NCBI GenBank assembly: GCA_035610835.1
Contig: CM069446.1
Coordinates: 68,929,062 to 68,993,061 of the forward strand
Direction of reading: 5' to 3'
Length of the DNA: 64,000 bases
DNA from: Ophiura sarsii
Taxonomy: Eukaryota; Echinodermata; Ophiuroidea; Amphilepidida; Ophiuridae
This document shows, piece by piece, positions 20,092 through 32,563 of the stretch (position 1 is its first letter; the number at the start of each line of letters is the position of its first letter). A program made the translations under genes and the position numbers. The notes beneath the pieces are model-generated. The model was given only the letters and a program-made list of their open reading frames with translations. It had not been told where the DNA came from and searched no databases.

Positions 20092-21098
20092 GGGGAGACG
20101 GGGGTTAGTAGGAACGTTTTTTACAAAAAAACAGCTGTAGTTTACAAACAGGTTTTATTCAACAAACAGCAACTATACCAGTTGATAGGTACACATGTTG
20201 GCTACAAATGTAGCCCATAAAATTATTAAATTTATTTGTCGTTACTTAGATAATCCACATAAAACATGACCATGTCATGTGTTCCAACTTACCCCGCCTC
20301 TGGGGTAAGTTGGAAGCGGGGTAAGTTGGAACATAGTATGGGGTAAATTGAAAAAATACTAAATTTCGTGGAAAATAGGCACTTCCTAACTTTATTACTG
20401 AATGTTAAAGAAACAGTGTCTTTAATTATGAGTTTTAGTCACAACAGGATTACCAATAACTCTGACCCATAAACACAACATGCCGAATAGAGGGGGAAAT
20501 ACCAAAAATATTTGTACAGTGTTCAGATTCATTTTTGGAGCATTTTATAATAATTTTAATCAGAAACCTTATATACACTAGGCTAACCAAATATTAAGAC
20601 AATTTTAAACAAGTAAGTTTTAGGCAACAAATAAATTGTATACATGTTACCTATGGACAAATGCATGTAAAAACGTGTTCCAACTAGCCCCACACCAAAT
20701 ATTCCAACTAGCCCCGGCAGGCCATGTGACACTTGTAAGCTTACTGTAAAAAACAGAGGCCACTGTAACACAATTTTTCAACCTAATTTTGTAGCTTAGT
20801 ACTAGACCCTATTATACCCAAAATATAGTCAACCTGATCTATAAACATTATTTAGAAAATACACAATTTCTAAAATTTGAAAAATTTACTCAAGAGGTGA
20901 AAAATCAAACATGCCTGTCTCACTTCAACATCAGTGTGTAACTTCAATGCTGCATTAAATATGGTAGATGGCTGTTGCTAAGGGCCACCACTAGAGGGCA
21001 GTATTTCAATAATTCAGTGAAAGCTCTAGGAGAAAATCTCAATTCCTACTTACCCCCCCCCCCCCACACCCCACGTTCCTACTAACCCCCATCTCCCC
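20092..21098. mobile_element. One-kilobase TIR element with TA target site
   Basis: GGGGAGACGGGGGTTAGTAGGAACGT at the left and ACGTTCCTACTAACCCCCATCTCCCC at the right are inverted with one mismatch and flanked by TA. Inside, the words GTTCCAACTTACCCC and GGGGTAAGTTGGAAC recur in both orientations. No transposase ORF; probably a nonautonomous Tc1/mariner-class element. Confidence 0.7.
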
Positions 21099-21100
21099 TA

Positions 21101-22855
21101 CTGTACTTAAAACACAACACACAAGGCAAAATAAAAATTAAAACATATTTAGCGTCAGGACTTTTTTCAAAAAAGGAAGGAGGCCCTTTTTAAATTGAAG
21201 CGGACCCAAAAAAGGAAGCAGGATCTCAGGAGGGGACGCGTGTTTTGTTTGTTTTGCCTTATAACTTGTTGGGAGCATCACCACATGGTGGGCAGACGGA
21301 CACCACTGTGGCTAGCGTTGAATTCTAGCTCTCTGTCTCAATGTTAGGGATGATCATATCATTGACTATAGAGGGCGACATTTTTTTTGGAAAAAAGTTG
21401 ACCAAAATATGTAGACAACTCCATGTTTACCTCTTTTAAATACAGCGATAAAGTGCGACGTGGCTAGGGTGTATTCACTTATGTCTAAATAACCCCACAC
21501 AAGCAACTGGACATCATGAAAGTAAACCCTTAAAGGGGCACTAAGAGATGTGTTGGAGGCTGCGCCCTCAATTATGATAAAAACTGAGATTAGTATATTG
21601 TTATAATTGTATTACTTGTATGAACTTACACCTCTAAGGATTAAGAAAAATCAGGTCTCCTTGTATAAGAAAACGTCGATTCAAAAATGCTCGTACAGCC
21701 ACGAGCATTTTACGTCCGACAGTATCCCCCTGCAGTACGCGTGATACATAACGCGAACCATATTTGCATAGAGGGCGTTTTTCAATAAAATAGTGATGAT
21801 ATTGTTTCAATCAAGTTTTGCTGTGTTTTTGTTAGTAGAAACAACAATAATGCCAATTTTTAATGTTCATCTTGAATTCTGAAGTAAATATTTAAACATT
21901 TAAAATTTTCAACACCACTTAATGTTCCTTTTTAAAATTAGCTAAAATGGTTTTAAAATGTGTATGACTTGCCCAGTTTTCAGCATATGAGGCAAACTAC
22001 TTTTGGTTATAACTTTTTTATTATTCAGCCTGCAGACAAGGTTGAACCATCATTTTGTATTGTAAAGTACATTGTTTCCATGTAATCCATTTTCAAAGAG
22101 ATAATTTTATTTTTAAAATGTTATGAACATGCCTTATCATCAGTGTCTGTCTGTAGTGTATCTAGACATCTGTCCACTGCTACTACATGTCATGATGTAA
22201 TAAAGTATTTACCACGTGGCATGATTACTAATTCTATCTAGCTAAGACTAATCTCATGATCTAACATAACAATGTCATGAATGTCATGAAGACTAATCTA
22301 ACATAACAATTTTAATGTCATGAATGTCAATTGTCATGACGTTGTATACTACTAAATAATTAATAGTATAATAATTTAAGAATTTAAGTTAAGCTTACCT
22401 TTTTAGTACTTCATTGTATTACTACTTGGCCATGTATGTTGCCAGATCCTGGTTGATTTTTAGTTATAACATCGGTGCTTCTAATCTTTAGAAATACTAC
22501 ATGTACTGTTGCGAACAATTTCGAAAAAGGCCAACTCGGTTTGTTTCAGTTTCAAGAGATTTCCTACAAGCGACATAAAATGGCACACACGATGGCGAAC
22601 CACACAATGGCGAACTGGGAAATTCCCCGTTTACTGGTTCCCGGTGTTAATCTACGCTGGTGATGAAATGCGTGGAGCCCATTTAAAATAGAGAACCAAC
22701 ATTGTGACCTTTAAACTGGTGTACAGTGTGTCCCATAAAAAATGGTACACGTGTATAAACCGATTTCATCACACATTCAGTATTGGTTTGTAATGAATCA
22801 TAGCCGGGTTTAAACGTCATTACTTTTAGTACCATCATCACACATCTGGATCTGG
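21101..22855. other. Intergenic, no gene recognised
   Basis: AT-rich. Shows only fragments such as AAAGGGGCACTAAGA (21533) and a short direct repeat with TAACATAACAAT...GTCATGAATGTCA near 22262-22340. Confidence 0.5.
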
Positions 22856-23186
22856 ATCAGTGGCGGCACTACTGGGGGGTAAAAAAAGGGGGGGGGAGGG
22901 CAAATTTCCCATCCACTTTGCCCCCCCCCCCCCCCCCACCCCCAATGAATTAAATGTAGTTAAAATTAGAAGAAGAAAAATAGACAATTTTAGCATAAAA
23001 AGGATTTTTTCCCGCGCTGTGCGCACATTTTCTTAATTAGGTTAAATTATACCAAATGTTGACAATTTTAGCATAACACAGCTACATTTTGCAAGCAAGC
23101 GCGCATTTTCATACCAAATTAGTTAGTAATACTAGCATTGCTTTTGATTTCATTTTTAAATGCTTCCTTTGTAAGCACATAGGGTA
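22856..23186. other. G/C-run repeat fragment and AT-rich sequence
   Basis: AGTGGCGGCACTACTGGGGGG begins a fragment with long G and C runs (22886-22942). No gene. Confidence 0.45.
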
Positions 23187-23400
23187 CTGTAAAACACTAT
23201 AATTTCGTGGATACATTATTTTCGCGAATTTATAATTACTGCTATTTAGGGGGCATTTTTAAATATCGCAAATCTGGAATTTTGCTGTTACTTTCAAAAC
23301 AAATTGTCCGTGTCGTGGGTAGGCCTATTTAATTTTGCGAATCCACATCCCTCGAAAAATTCGTGAAATTAAATCCCTCGCAAAATTAAGTGGTTTTATA
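23187..23400. mobile_element. MITE-like element with TTTCGCG motifs
   Basis: TAAAACACTATAATTTCGTGG and CCTCGCAAAATTAAGTGGTTTTA are imperfect inverted ends. A similar style of element is at 25645-25833. Confidence 0.45.
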
Positions 23401-23628
23401 TGATGATATAACTTACTTGGCATGCTTGGTAAAACTGGCTTGTCTTTACCAATGCCATGAAGCTACATATCTTAATCATTTAATGTTTGTGCCCATGTTT
23501 TATTCCAGGTAAAATTTGATATCAATGTGATTGACCTTTATTCAGAGCATTGTACGAGGTGTAATGATCAAAGTTTAGAAATATAATTAAAGCCATATAT
23601 GGCATAATTAATTATTAAAGCATGTTGA

Positions 23629-25609
23629 TGTTCCTATGGCTAATTTTTTATTTGATATTTTAATAGAGCTTGCTGAGCTCCACAATAATCTGAAATTTGA
23701 GATTGGTCGGAGGTACGGTTTTCTAGATATGACAATTTTATTGTCAAAAATGAAGCAAAATTGAAGCTTTCATTTCTTTTGTTTCTTATGGGCGTACATC
23801 ACTAATTCGGCTCCCATAGACTTTACATGCTTTGGAGGCTGTGTTCAAATCGCTCTAACCTGAGTTAGCTCGCGAATTTTTCTCTGAAATTTTGATATGT
23901 TTTAACACAAACGGTATTTTATAACATATCTGAAACTCAACCCCGGGTCATCATGTGGATTTTTAGCTAGAAGCCGGCACGTCAGAGTGTACTGATTTTG
24001 TTACTTGTAAGTCGGCTTTTACCCGTGCATGCAACGTGTGTGTAAATCGGTCCGTAAAATTATGTTTCAGTTAAAATCACGTATTTTCTTTTTGAAACAT
24101 TAAATATACATTCTTAGGAATACGCAGAACACAAATTTGACACAAAAACAATAATGATTAGTTTCATTTGCTACCATTCTTTCTGTCAAATAGGAACTAT
24201 TATCGTACTCAACTTTGCCGGAAGTGCCGCGTATTATCGAATTAGTGGTGTACGCCCTTATTGTTTTTTGACCCCCTATACCAGGGGTATGTCACTGAGC
24301 TTGCCGATCGGGTCCACTTTTAAATTGAACTTAGTCAGCATAGAATTGGGGGCGCTATACCGATCAGGCGTGATGATTGTAGCAGACGACGCAACGCTGG
24401 CCACGCGTCTCTCAGACGACCCAATTTGGCAACGGGAGTGCACCATTTTGAATTATTTTTAACAGTCATCGCCCGGTTAACGATAAAAATCCTTTTAATT
24501 ATGATGTATTTGTCAAAATGATAGTTTAAAATTCGCGATTACGTGTTATTCACTACGAATTCAAAATTTAGGTTTCGCGTGGCCACCGTTGTCTGTTTAA
24601 ATCTACAGCGCCCCCAAACCTATGCTGACTAACATGCCGTTTAACCTGCCGTTAAACCTGGTTAAACATTGTTAAACGCGTTAAACGCCGGTCACCGACG
24701 CATTCCAGACGGATTACTATAATTTATTCAAATATGCAAAAGGTCCGTTTTCGTTACGTACGTTGGTATACTACTTTCCTATCCCAAAGTTAATAGTATC
24801 CCTGATACTACTTTCCTATCCCAAAGTTAATAGTATCCCTGCCTATACTCTGTTTGGCCATCTCGAGACAGTGACGTAACTGAACAGGCGCAGCTTTTAC
24901 GCACGCGTGTGTATCTTCCGCCTTTCAACGCTCGTGTTTGTACGCCAGCGCCGCGAGTATGCGCGCGCGTTATGTGATGCAATTAGTAGAATACGCGGTT
25001 ACGTCACTGTCTCGAGATGGCCAAACAGAATATAGCTGGCCTAGCAACAACAACAAAATAATCGATGCAAAAATGTTTAATTAAATTTTCCAAGAAAAGT
25101 ATAAATGCTACAAAGCTGAAATTTTTTGGGCTTGTTAATTGTGCTGCGGGAGGCTGTAATACATCTGCATAGTTAAGTATACTTAATTATCTAAAACTAA
25201 AAAGATTAAAGAAATTAGGCTAATTAATGCACCTAATTATTTTTTTCAAGTTCATGCACTTTTCTAAATGAAATGTCGCTTGGTGTATATGTTGGCTATA
25301 CAACTCTCCTTAATTCCTGTGCTGCGGGAATCTAATGGAGTTTTCAATAATAAAATTAGAGCAAAAACAAAAAACTAAATTTTTTATAGAAAATTTACCT
25401 AGGGAGTCAAAAAGAACAATATAAAACAAAAGAAAATAGGCTGCCCTCTGTTGCCGAAAAACAATACAAAACAAAAGAATTCAAAATGGATTTTTGACTA
25501 TAAAATTGTCATAACCGTACCTCCGATCAATCTCAAATTTCAGATTATTGTGGAGCTCAGCAAGCTCTATTAAAATATCAAATAACAAATTAGCCATAGG
25601 AACAACCTT
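23629..25609. mobile_element. Two-kilobase element with long (about 125 bp) inverted ends
   Basis: GTTCCTATGGCTAATTTTTTATTTG... through the AGCTTGCTGAGCTCCACAAT block (23629-23755) is repeated inverted at 25490-25609. Inside are a 36-base inverted pair (24843-24880 and 24998-25035) and a 35-base direct repeat (24768-24840). The longest ORF, about 100 codons, has no recognisable domain, so this looks nonautonomous. Confidence 0.65.
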
Positions 25610-25644
25610 AAACTAGAACAGGTCATGTTTGGGCAAATTGTAGA

Positions 25645-25833
25645 ATACTGTAAAAGGGGTAATTTTTGCGCGATAACATTTTCGCGCTTTGACGACTTCC
25701 GCCATTTCGCTTGTTTTTAAATTTGTGATTTGAAAATTCATACATAACATAAATACGTTCGCCTTTTTTTCGTTGTCGCAGTAGCTGCTTGGAGCGCGAA
25801 AATTAATGTAGCGCTAATGTCCACGTTTACTGT
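25645..25833. mobile_element. MITE with TACTGTAAA ends
   Basis: TACTGTAAAAGGGG at the left and CACGTTTACTGTA at the right, with TTTTCGCGC and GCGCGAAAA inside. Noncoding. Confidence 0.5.
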
Positions 25834-27035
25834 AGATAATTTCTTGGTAGTTTATTTAATAACAATCTCCCCCTCAACAGACATTAATATTTATTCAGTG
25901 TTCAACTATGTTCTAGTTTTGATCATCATAATGGCATTTTAATGGTTTCTTTATTTGTAGATATGTTGCTTGCTTAACCGTATGTACACCTACTTGTCTG
26001 CTTAAATGCTTGCTTGATTAGTTGCTTATACTTGCTTTATAGTTGCTTACGCTTTGTGATTTTGTGTTTTATAATTTGCAGCTGGGTTTGAGACCGGTGT
26101 CACAAAACGGGGTAAATACATCCATGATCATCCTCATACCTGTTTGCATAGTTCATAATCTGTATATTCGTGAATAGGTTAGTGAAAGGTGACTCCTGGT
26201 GAATGGAGTATTGACCACATCATGATCAGGAGTCACAGTTCAGGATATCATTCAGTCATATATGCAATACATTCAGGAATTTGCAAGATTGTGATGATGA
26301 TTTTTTCCTACTTATTATTAGGTTATACCTTATTGATTATTAACATTTTCTCCTTTCGTTTTGAATTTACAAACATTTACTTTATTATTATTCAATTACT
26401 CATAATGTATTATTTGGTGCTGAGTCTCAGATTTGGTTTGCCTACAATCTGTACGCAAGAATATTCAAAACCTGAATGTAATGAAGAAGTAAAAGTGATG
26501 TGCGAAACTTACATAGTATCCCGTAAAGTATTAAGATGGTTAACAGGTGATAATAATCCACCAATACCTGGGGGGCCAGTCAGGTATAATGTTGTAATCA
26601 TCCGTGTGAACAAAATCACGGATTAAGGGTGCTTTTTTCGACCACGACGCGGGCTTGCGCGGACCCGTGCTAAGGGTGTCAAAATCGCCAATTTCAGGGA
26701 ATAAGGGTGTCTTTTCAACCTGAATCCATGCTAAGGGTTGCATGCCGATAGTCACGTGTCATCATTGTAAAAATAGCAGAAAATGTTTAGGCCTACAAGA
26801 CAAATCTACTAACAAAAGTGATTCAAACAATTACTTCATACGTTTTCAGTGTAAACTCTGTCTTGAGGACCTATATCTGTTGCTACAAGTATGATTAGAG
26901 ATTTCATTGCCCCTGTCCCTATTTGGAGTGGGGATGGTCACCTGTCTTATGAAGATCAATTCATAGATTTTATGTAGGAAGTAGACATTTCTAGGACTTT
27001 GTTTTCTTTGAATAGACTATACTCAAGCCATATGT
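25834..27035. other. Intergenic; an unsupported 145-codon ORF and a repeat fragment
   Basis: The ORF at 26189-26626 is hydrophobic in the middle but has no domain, intron borders or repeats. At 26580-26760 there are repeated AAGGGTGTC / TAAGGGTG phrases typical of a decayed repeat. No gene supported. Confidence 0.4.
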
Positions 27036-27037
27036 TG

Positions 27038-27069
<32 letters not shown>

Positions 27070-27480
27070 CATTTATACCGCGCCTTTGCCTAGGGATACA
27101 AAGCGCAAAAGCATGAAAAATACAACAGCAAAAAGAAAAACCATGGAGATAAAAAAAGGAAACCAATTAAGGAAACAGATGATTTTTGAGTTTGGACTTA
27201 AAACATTGTACACTAGTGGCATTTCTAACAGCTACGGGTAATTTATTCCACATACTTGGAGCCACTACTGAGAAGGCTCTATCCCCAGCAGATTTCTTGG
27301 TGACAGGAACGACAAAATGAATGCTGTCAGCAGAGCGTGTTCTCATAGTGCTTTGAGATTGTTTCTTAACAAGACAGTCTTGAATATGGGGACAGAGCCC
27401 TTCCAAGGATTTGTACACATACAGCATTGTCTTATACTATACTGATGACTATAAAAGTTATAGAAAGAAATTTGTGTTAA
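27036..27480 (-). pseudogene. CR1/L2-like LINE, reverse transcriptase C-terminus and 3' tail
   Basis: Minus-strand codons at 27427-27167 read MLYVYKSLEGLCP, then V-V-P-V-T-K-K-S-A-G-D-R-A-F-S, A-P-S-M-W-N-K-L-P-V-A-V-R and FKSKLKNHLF. This is the typical end of non-LTR retrotransposon ORF2 of the CR1/L2 group. The 3' UTR ends GGCGCGGTATAAATGTT followed by a TTA microsatellite (27036-27065), as these LINEs do. 5'-truncated. Confidence 0.8.
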
Positions 27481-27811
27481 TTTGTTTAAAATAGTGAAAT
27501 ATCAGCCGCTATGCCTAGACTTAGGCACATATTGGGTTTCTCATGCCTAGGCACATATGTCTCTGAGACCTCCTGTTTTCTTAATAATACACCATATTTT
27601 CCATATCTCCTTATACTAGGCCCAACTAATGAAGAATTCCCCCGCATCATTGCGAAGAGGCGGTTCAGGAAGTAGGAGGAGTTCTGGGAGTTCTCAAGGC
27701 GCAGACGTAGGTTTCGGTCTGACGTCACCGGAAAGGGAATGTGCAACGAGCGACATGTCACTACAAGATAAAATCAGGGTAAGAATAACATCATAATGCT
27801 ATGTGTAATCT

Positions 27812-27945
27812 GTGTCAGTATTGAATGATACTGGTACATAATTTTTTTCAGTATCGCCCAATACTGGTAGATTTCATATGTCCCAGTATCGTACAATAAT
27901 GGAACACTGACTTTGTACTAGTATCGAACGATACCAGGGGCGGAT
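27812..27945. repeat. CAGTATCG hairpin repeat cluster
   Basis: GTATTGAATGATACTGG, CAGTATCGCCCAATACTGG and AGTATCGAACGATACC recur; same family as 7643-7872. Confidence 0.55.
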
Positions 27946-28099
27946 CCAGGATTTCTCAATAAGGGGCCAAAGCGGGGGTCAAGGGTGCACCCCTGTGATT
28001 TTTGTACATGTTTTCGCACGTTTTTACACATTTTCGTACGCTTTTTTAACATGTTTTAAACACGTTTTTGCCCTATCAAAAAGGAGCCCTGTCAAAAAT

Positions 28100-28203
28100 A
28101 GGGGGGGGGGGCAGGCGCCCGGTCAAAAAGGCGAAAGGGGCAGGCGCCCGGTCAAAAAGGCGAAAGGGGGCACAGGCGCCCGGTCAAAAAGGCGCCATGT
28201 CAA
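28100..28203 (+). repeat. Minisatellite, about 37 bp unit
   Basis: GGCAGGCGCCCGGTCAAAAAGGCGAAAGG repeated about three times within a fragment that starts GGGGCGGATCCAGG at 27944. Confidence 0.7.
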
Positions 28204-28388
28204 AAATAAGGCCCCCCCCCCTAAATACTAGTACTGTCCAGAATCTGGATCCTAAAGTGCACTTTTCCCCTTTTTGTTTCTGAGAAGAGAAGGTCTGTTT
28301 CAGGCCATCAAGAACCAGTTCTGTCAAGCATTATGTAATTGCTATTAAATTCATCATTTTATTGATATCCGTTAGTTTTCAAGGTGAC

Positions 28389-28500
28389 CACCCCCTCATC
28401 ACCATTCCACTCCCACTCTCCTCTCCCTTCCCCTCTCACGCCCTCTTCCCCTCCCCACCTCTCCTCTCTGCTGTCTCCTCTTTCCCCTCTCCGCCATCTC
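28389..28500 (+). repeat. Polypyrimidine tract
   Basis: Roughly 110 bases almost wholly C and T on the plus strand; potential triplex-forming tract. Not coding. Confidence 0.7.
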
Positions 28501-28540
28501 CTTTAATCTCATTAATAATTGCACATAGAGAAATAATACT

Positions 28541-28937
28541 TTAAGGTATATGTGATCTTTTACAGGGGACACCCTCAATCCTCAAAATAAAAATTTGAAG
28601 CAAATTTCTGATCATAAATCGTACATACATTCCAAGTTACAGGGCGATACAATTCTTAATTATTTCAAAATCATGGTTTAAAAGTGAAAATAAACTATCA
28701 GGTTAATTGACAGTTTATTTGTTTACTCTAAATTCACTCCAAAATCATGATTTTGAGGTAATTACGAATCGTATCACTCTGTTATTAATTGGAATGTATT
28801 TATGATTTATGATCAGAAATGTAAATCTGCAAGAAAATTTGCTTCCAATTTTTTTTCGAGGATGTAAATCTGCAAGAAAATTTGCTTCCAATTTTTTTTC
28901 GAGGATTCCTGGAAAAGATCACATAATATACCTTTAA
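28541..28937. mobile_element. TTAA-flanked MITE, family 1, copy B
   Basis: TTAA-GGTATATGTGATCTTTTACAGG and CCTGGAAAAGATCACATAATATACCT-TTAA. A 36-base inner segment near the right end is tandemly duplicated (TGTAAATCTGCAAGAAAATTTGC twice). Confidence 0.66.
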
Positions 28938-29935
28938 CTTACCGTTAAACGATGTTGTACCTGTTTAATTGACTAATCACACATTGTGTCTTTGTTTTTA
29001 TCTTGCAGAGATTCCAGCAGAAATGATAGGTATCACCCGCGCTTTCACATGTAGAAGAAAAGACAAGATTGTTGGATGGGGGGGGGGGGGGGATAAAACT
29101 TACTTCAACTCGTAGATATCATCATCATCAGAACCTTACTGTGAACAGAACCCTGGAAGAGACAATATTAATGGCCATTATTTTAAAAAAAAGTTGCGTT
29201 ACCTCTACGACTGACACTCCGAAAAAAGTCACAAGAATTGGAACACTTGATAGGATACAGGATACAGACTATCATACCGACGCCTACACAGAATGGACAA
29301 GTTTCGTCAACATTGAAGTGCTTTGCATCCATGACCTAAAACGGGTCTGATTTTGAGGACGAATAATCGGCGACGATGTTTTAAAAAAAACCAGTTATGC
29401 TACATTGTGTTGGTATGAAATGGTGCAGCTACATTCAGCTGGTATGTATACCACATAAAAAGTAGCAAATCAACGGTGGATTATTATTATCAAACTTTAG
29501 GAGCATGCACTTTTGTTTTGGAGTGGTGGAATTTATCCTGTATAGGGTGATGGATAAAAGAAACCCTGTTCTACGTGCAAATGACCTCTCGGGTTGGGTC
29601 GGTCGGTTGGGAGTTTTTATCATTAAAAATGGCACACAAAATCACAATAAACTATTTGCTATTTGTTGACAAACTCAAAATAAACTATTTTAGGGTTGGT
29701 ATTTTTTTTTCTCCCCAATTTCTATAAACACAATGGGTTGATCAGACTCGAAGAACAGGGTTTCTTATTATCGACACCTCGACACCATTACTAGAGATAC
29801 ACTCGTATATTCAATACAGTAATATGGACCGGTGTAATTTAAAGATGGCCTTTAACCTTTATTCTTAGACAACTCACAAATTAACTTTCATTTCAAAATA
29901 CACAGTTCAATGACCATCATATATACAATCCAGGA
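28938..29935. other. Intergenic, no gene recognised
   Basis: Contains a G run (29078-29092) and a fragment GAAACCCTGTTCTACGTGC...GGTTGGGTCGGTCGG resembling 39620-39680. The short ORFs show no domains. Confidence 0.45.
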
Positions 29936-30310
29936 AGGGGGGGGGGGGGGGGGGGGCGGTACTCGCCTAACACGGTTTACGGGGATGTGCCGCTCTAATG
30001 GGTCCCTCTTTTTGCCAAAAAATGCCTAAACATGGGGTATGATTTTGTGATGGAAAATCCCTAAAAATTGCCCCACTTTTTACAGATGAGTCTGTTTTCC
30101 ACAAAGAATCCTTACAAATGGGTCTATTTTTGCTAAAATAGGGTACATTTGTGTGAACATTTGCGAAAATTGGGTCTATTTTCCCAATAATTTGCAACAA
30201 TTAGGTCTATAAATGAAGCAAAATCCTTATACTGTTTTTTCTAAAATCACCCTTAGAAATGGGTGACCAAACCAAATCTGAGCACCCCCTCCCGGGCAAA
30301 CAGTGTTCAG
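29936..30310. repeat. Poly-G-led noncoding repeat
   Basis: A G run (29937-29956) is followed by GGTACTCGCCTAACACGG and repeated GGGTCTATTTT / AAATGGGTC phrases. An old repeat fragment. Confidence 0.45.
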
Positions 30311-31022
30311 TAAACTATTTGTGACTGGCAGTACTGTGACGAAGGTGTGAAAACTGGGCAAACACCATATTTGCATGATGGTCATTGAATTTTGTGGGGT
30401 TTTTTAATTGAGAAATGTTTATTTTTTAAAGTTATTATAATTATTTTATAAAGATAATTTTATATGATTTGATTGTAATAATAATAATAAGGTGCTACGA
30501 ATATTAACTTGGAAAGAGATGCTTATTCATTGATGAATGGAGTTGCCATGGTTACCAGCACATGTTGTGGCCATGGTAGTGCATTGGATTACGTGCAGTA
30601 ATGTATGTGTCAAATGTTACTGGATAAGCTTAAAAGTTGAGGGGATGGGGGGGGGGGGGGGTTAATATATCTTTCTGATTGATGTCAACTCAAAAGATTA
30701 ATAGCCCAAGAAAATGTGAGAAGGGTGTCATTTCTATTGTAATTTTATGTAAGGCAAATGTCACCATGACTTGAATTTTAACACCCCACGCAAAATTGTC
30801 AGTGATACTTAAAAATGTGAAGATCTGTACGTGAAAATATTGGCTTTATCTAGGTATTTGTAATAGCTAATAATATGATGTACTTGATGGGATTGATTTG
30901 TGATCGATCGAGCGAATGAATTATTGATCGAGCGAGCGAGCAAAAGAAAGTGAATCAATCCATCTGGTACTATAGGTAAATTGTGAATAGCAACAACAAA
31001 AATGCCCAGGAAATAGGTTTAA

Positions 31023-31238
31023 TTAACATTTTCTACACAGCAGGCGTCTGCAGACGACATTCCAAAATTTCACAAATTGTTTAAAAAATGTCAAAATTAT
31101 TGAATTTAATTAACGTATCTAGAATCACTATGAGAAATCCATTAAACATGCCTAGTATTGGTTCAATAATTCTTGGTTTTTGAAAAAATCTTGTTTTGTA
31201 TAATATTGTAAAACTAATAGCCGTGTGGAAAGTGCTAA
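31023..31238. mobile_element. TTAA MITE, family 2, copy A (degraded)
   Basis: TTAACATTTTCTACACAGCAGGC ... GCCGTGTGGAAAGTGCTAAA. Inner sequence (ACATTCCAAAATTTCA, AATTATTGAATTT) matches copies at 32312-32563 and 36874-37100. Confidence 0.6.
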
Positions 31239-31620
31239 ACTGTGTATTTTGAGAAGAAAAAAAGTATAAAGAAATTGTCCTCTTTCATCTCTTATGCACC
31301 CAGCTTTTTCTCAAATGACTATTATTCCGTCTTCTTTTCTAAATATTATGATTTCTAAAGATTTAGAATGGTAGCAAATCTTGCCTTATTATATGCATCT
31401 TGTTGTTTTGTGTGCAGGACTAACAATAATTATGAGATAGGCCTTTTACGATGGATATTCATAGTACAAGTTGGGAGTTTAATAGGTTCGCAGTTTAAAC
31501 TTAACCGTTGGCAAACCCGTTAAACTCATAACCTAGATTAGGAACAAAATGTATGTCTAGTTAAAAAGTGGAAATATGAAAAACAAGCACTAAACTTTAG
31601 CTGAGAACATTTTGATTCTA

Positions 31621-31737
31621 CCATATAAGGCATTGGTTATGCCGTATAAGGCATATATTATGCCATATAAGGCATTGGCTATGCCATTATAGGGCTTTGA
31701 TTATGCCATATAAGGCATTGGTTATGCCATATAAGGC
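31621..31737 (+). repeat. Minisatellite, about 23 bp unit
   Basis: CCATATAAGGCATTGGTTATG repeated about five times with drift. Confidence 0.82.
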
Positions 31738-31741
31738 TTCG

Positions 31742-31990
31742 ATGTAAGGTGTCACAAAACCTATAGCCTAGTGTGGAAACTTCATTCAGATATTATAAGC
31801 TTTATTCCGTATAATCCCTCAATGAAGTCTTTACTCTAGACTAACCCTGCCTCCCTTTATACGTACATGGAGGTAACACCAGCACTTATTCTGAACAGTT
31901 TCTACCTTCATGTAAGGTGTCACTAGCCTTGTGTGGAAACTTCATTGAGATATTGTAAGCTTTATTCCGTATAATCTCTCAGTAAATTCT
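31742..31990 (+). repeat. Direct repeat pair of about 80 bp
   Basis: GTAAGGTGTCAC...GTGTGGAAACTTCATT.AGATATT.TAAGCTTTATTCCGTATAAT occurs at 31744-31825 and 31913-31980. Confidence 0.7.
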
Positions 31991-32035
31991 CTCCCCACTC
32001 CCATTTAGACATTAATTTACCATGGCTCAAAGTAG

Positions 32036-32256
32036 TTATAGTTTGGTCAGTTCCAAATTGGCGAAGCCTCATTATAGCTGCGAATGAATACAGAAGAACG
32101 TAGGTGCACATGAAGGCAACAAGCGCACTGTGCATCATATGCGAAGGCCAAAAACCGTGTGCATGTGGCCATAATCGTGCGCATACACTTGGATTACTTT
32201 TGCGTGCGGAGAGAGATAAAAACCAGATATTTCTCGCTAATTTGGAACTGATTAAA
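32036..32256. mobile_element. MITE with GTCAGTTCCAAATTGGCGA ends, copy A
   Basis: TTTGGTCAGTTCCAAATTGGCGA at the left, TCGCTAATTTGGAACTGATTAAA at the right. A second, longer element with these ends is at 39975-40698. Confidence 0.6.
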
Positions 32257-32311
32257 CATACTTGTTTCATCCCTGCAGCCAGTAGGTTCGATGATTGTTG
32301 TATTATTGTAC

Positions 32312-32563
32312 TTAACCCTTTCCACACGGCAGACATCTGCAGATGACATTCCAAAATTTCAAAAATTGTTTCAAAAATGTCAAAATTATTGAATTTCATT
32401 ATCATATTTGGAATCAACATGAGAAATGCATTGAAATAAGTACAAATATGCCTAGTATTGATTCAGTAATCCTTTCAATAGACCTCGCGAGTTGGGAAAT
32501 GTTTCTGAAAAATCTTGTTTTGTATATAATATTGTAAAACCAATAGCCGTGTGGAAAGTGTTC
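32312..32563. mobile_element. TTAA MITE, family 2, copy B
   Basis: TTAACCCTTTCCACACGGC and GCCGTGTGGAAAGTGTT are inverted ends. Confidence 0.65.

Noticed and set aside
26189..26626. 145-codon ORF
   Set aside because: No recognised domain, no paralogue in the window, and its 3' part overlaps a decayed repeat.
28362..28544. 60-codon Pro/Ser ORF
   Set aside because: Translation of a polypyrimidine tract.
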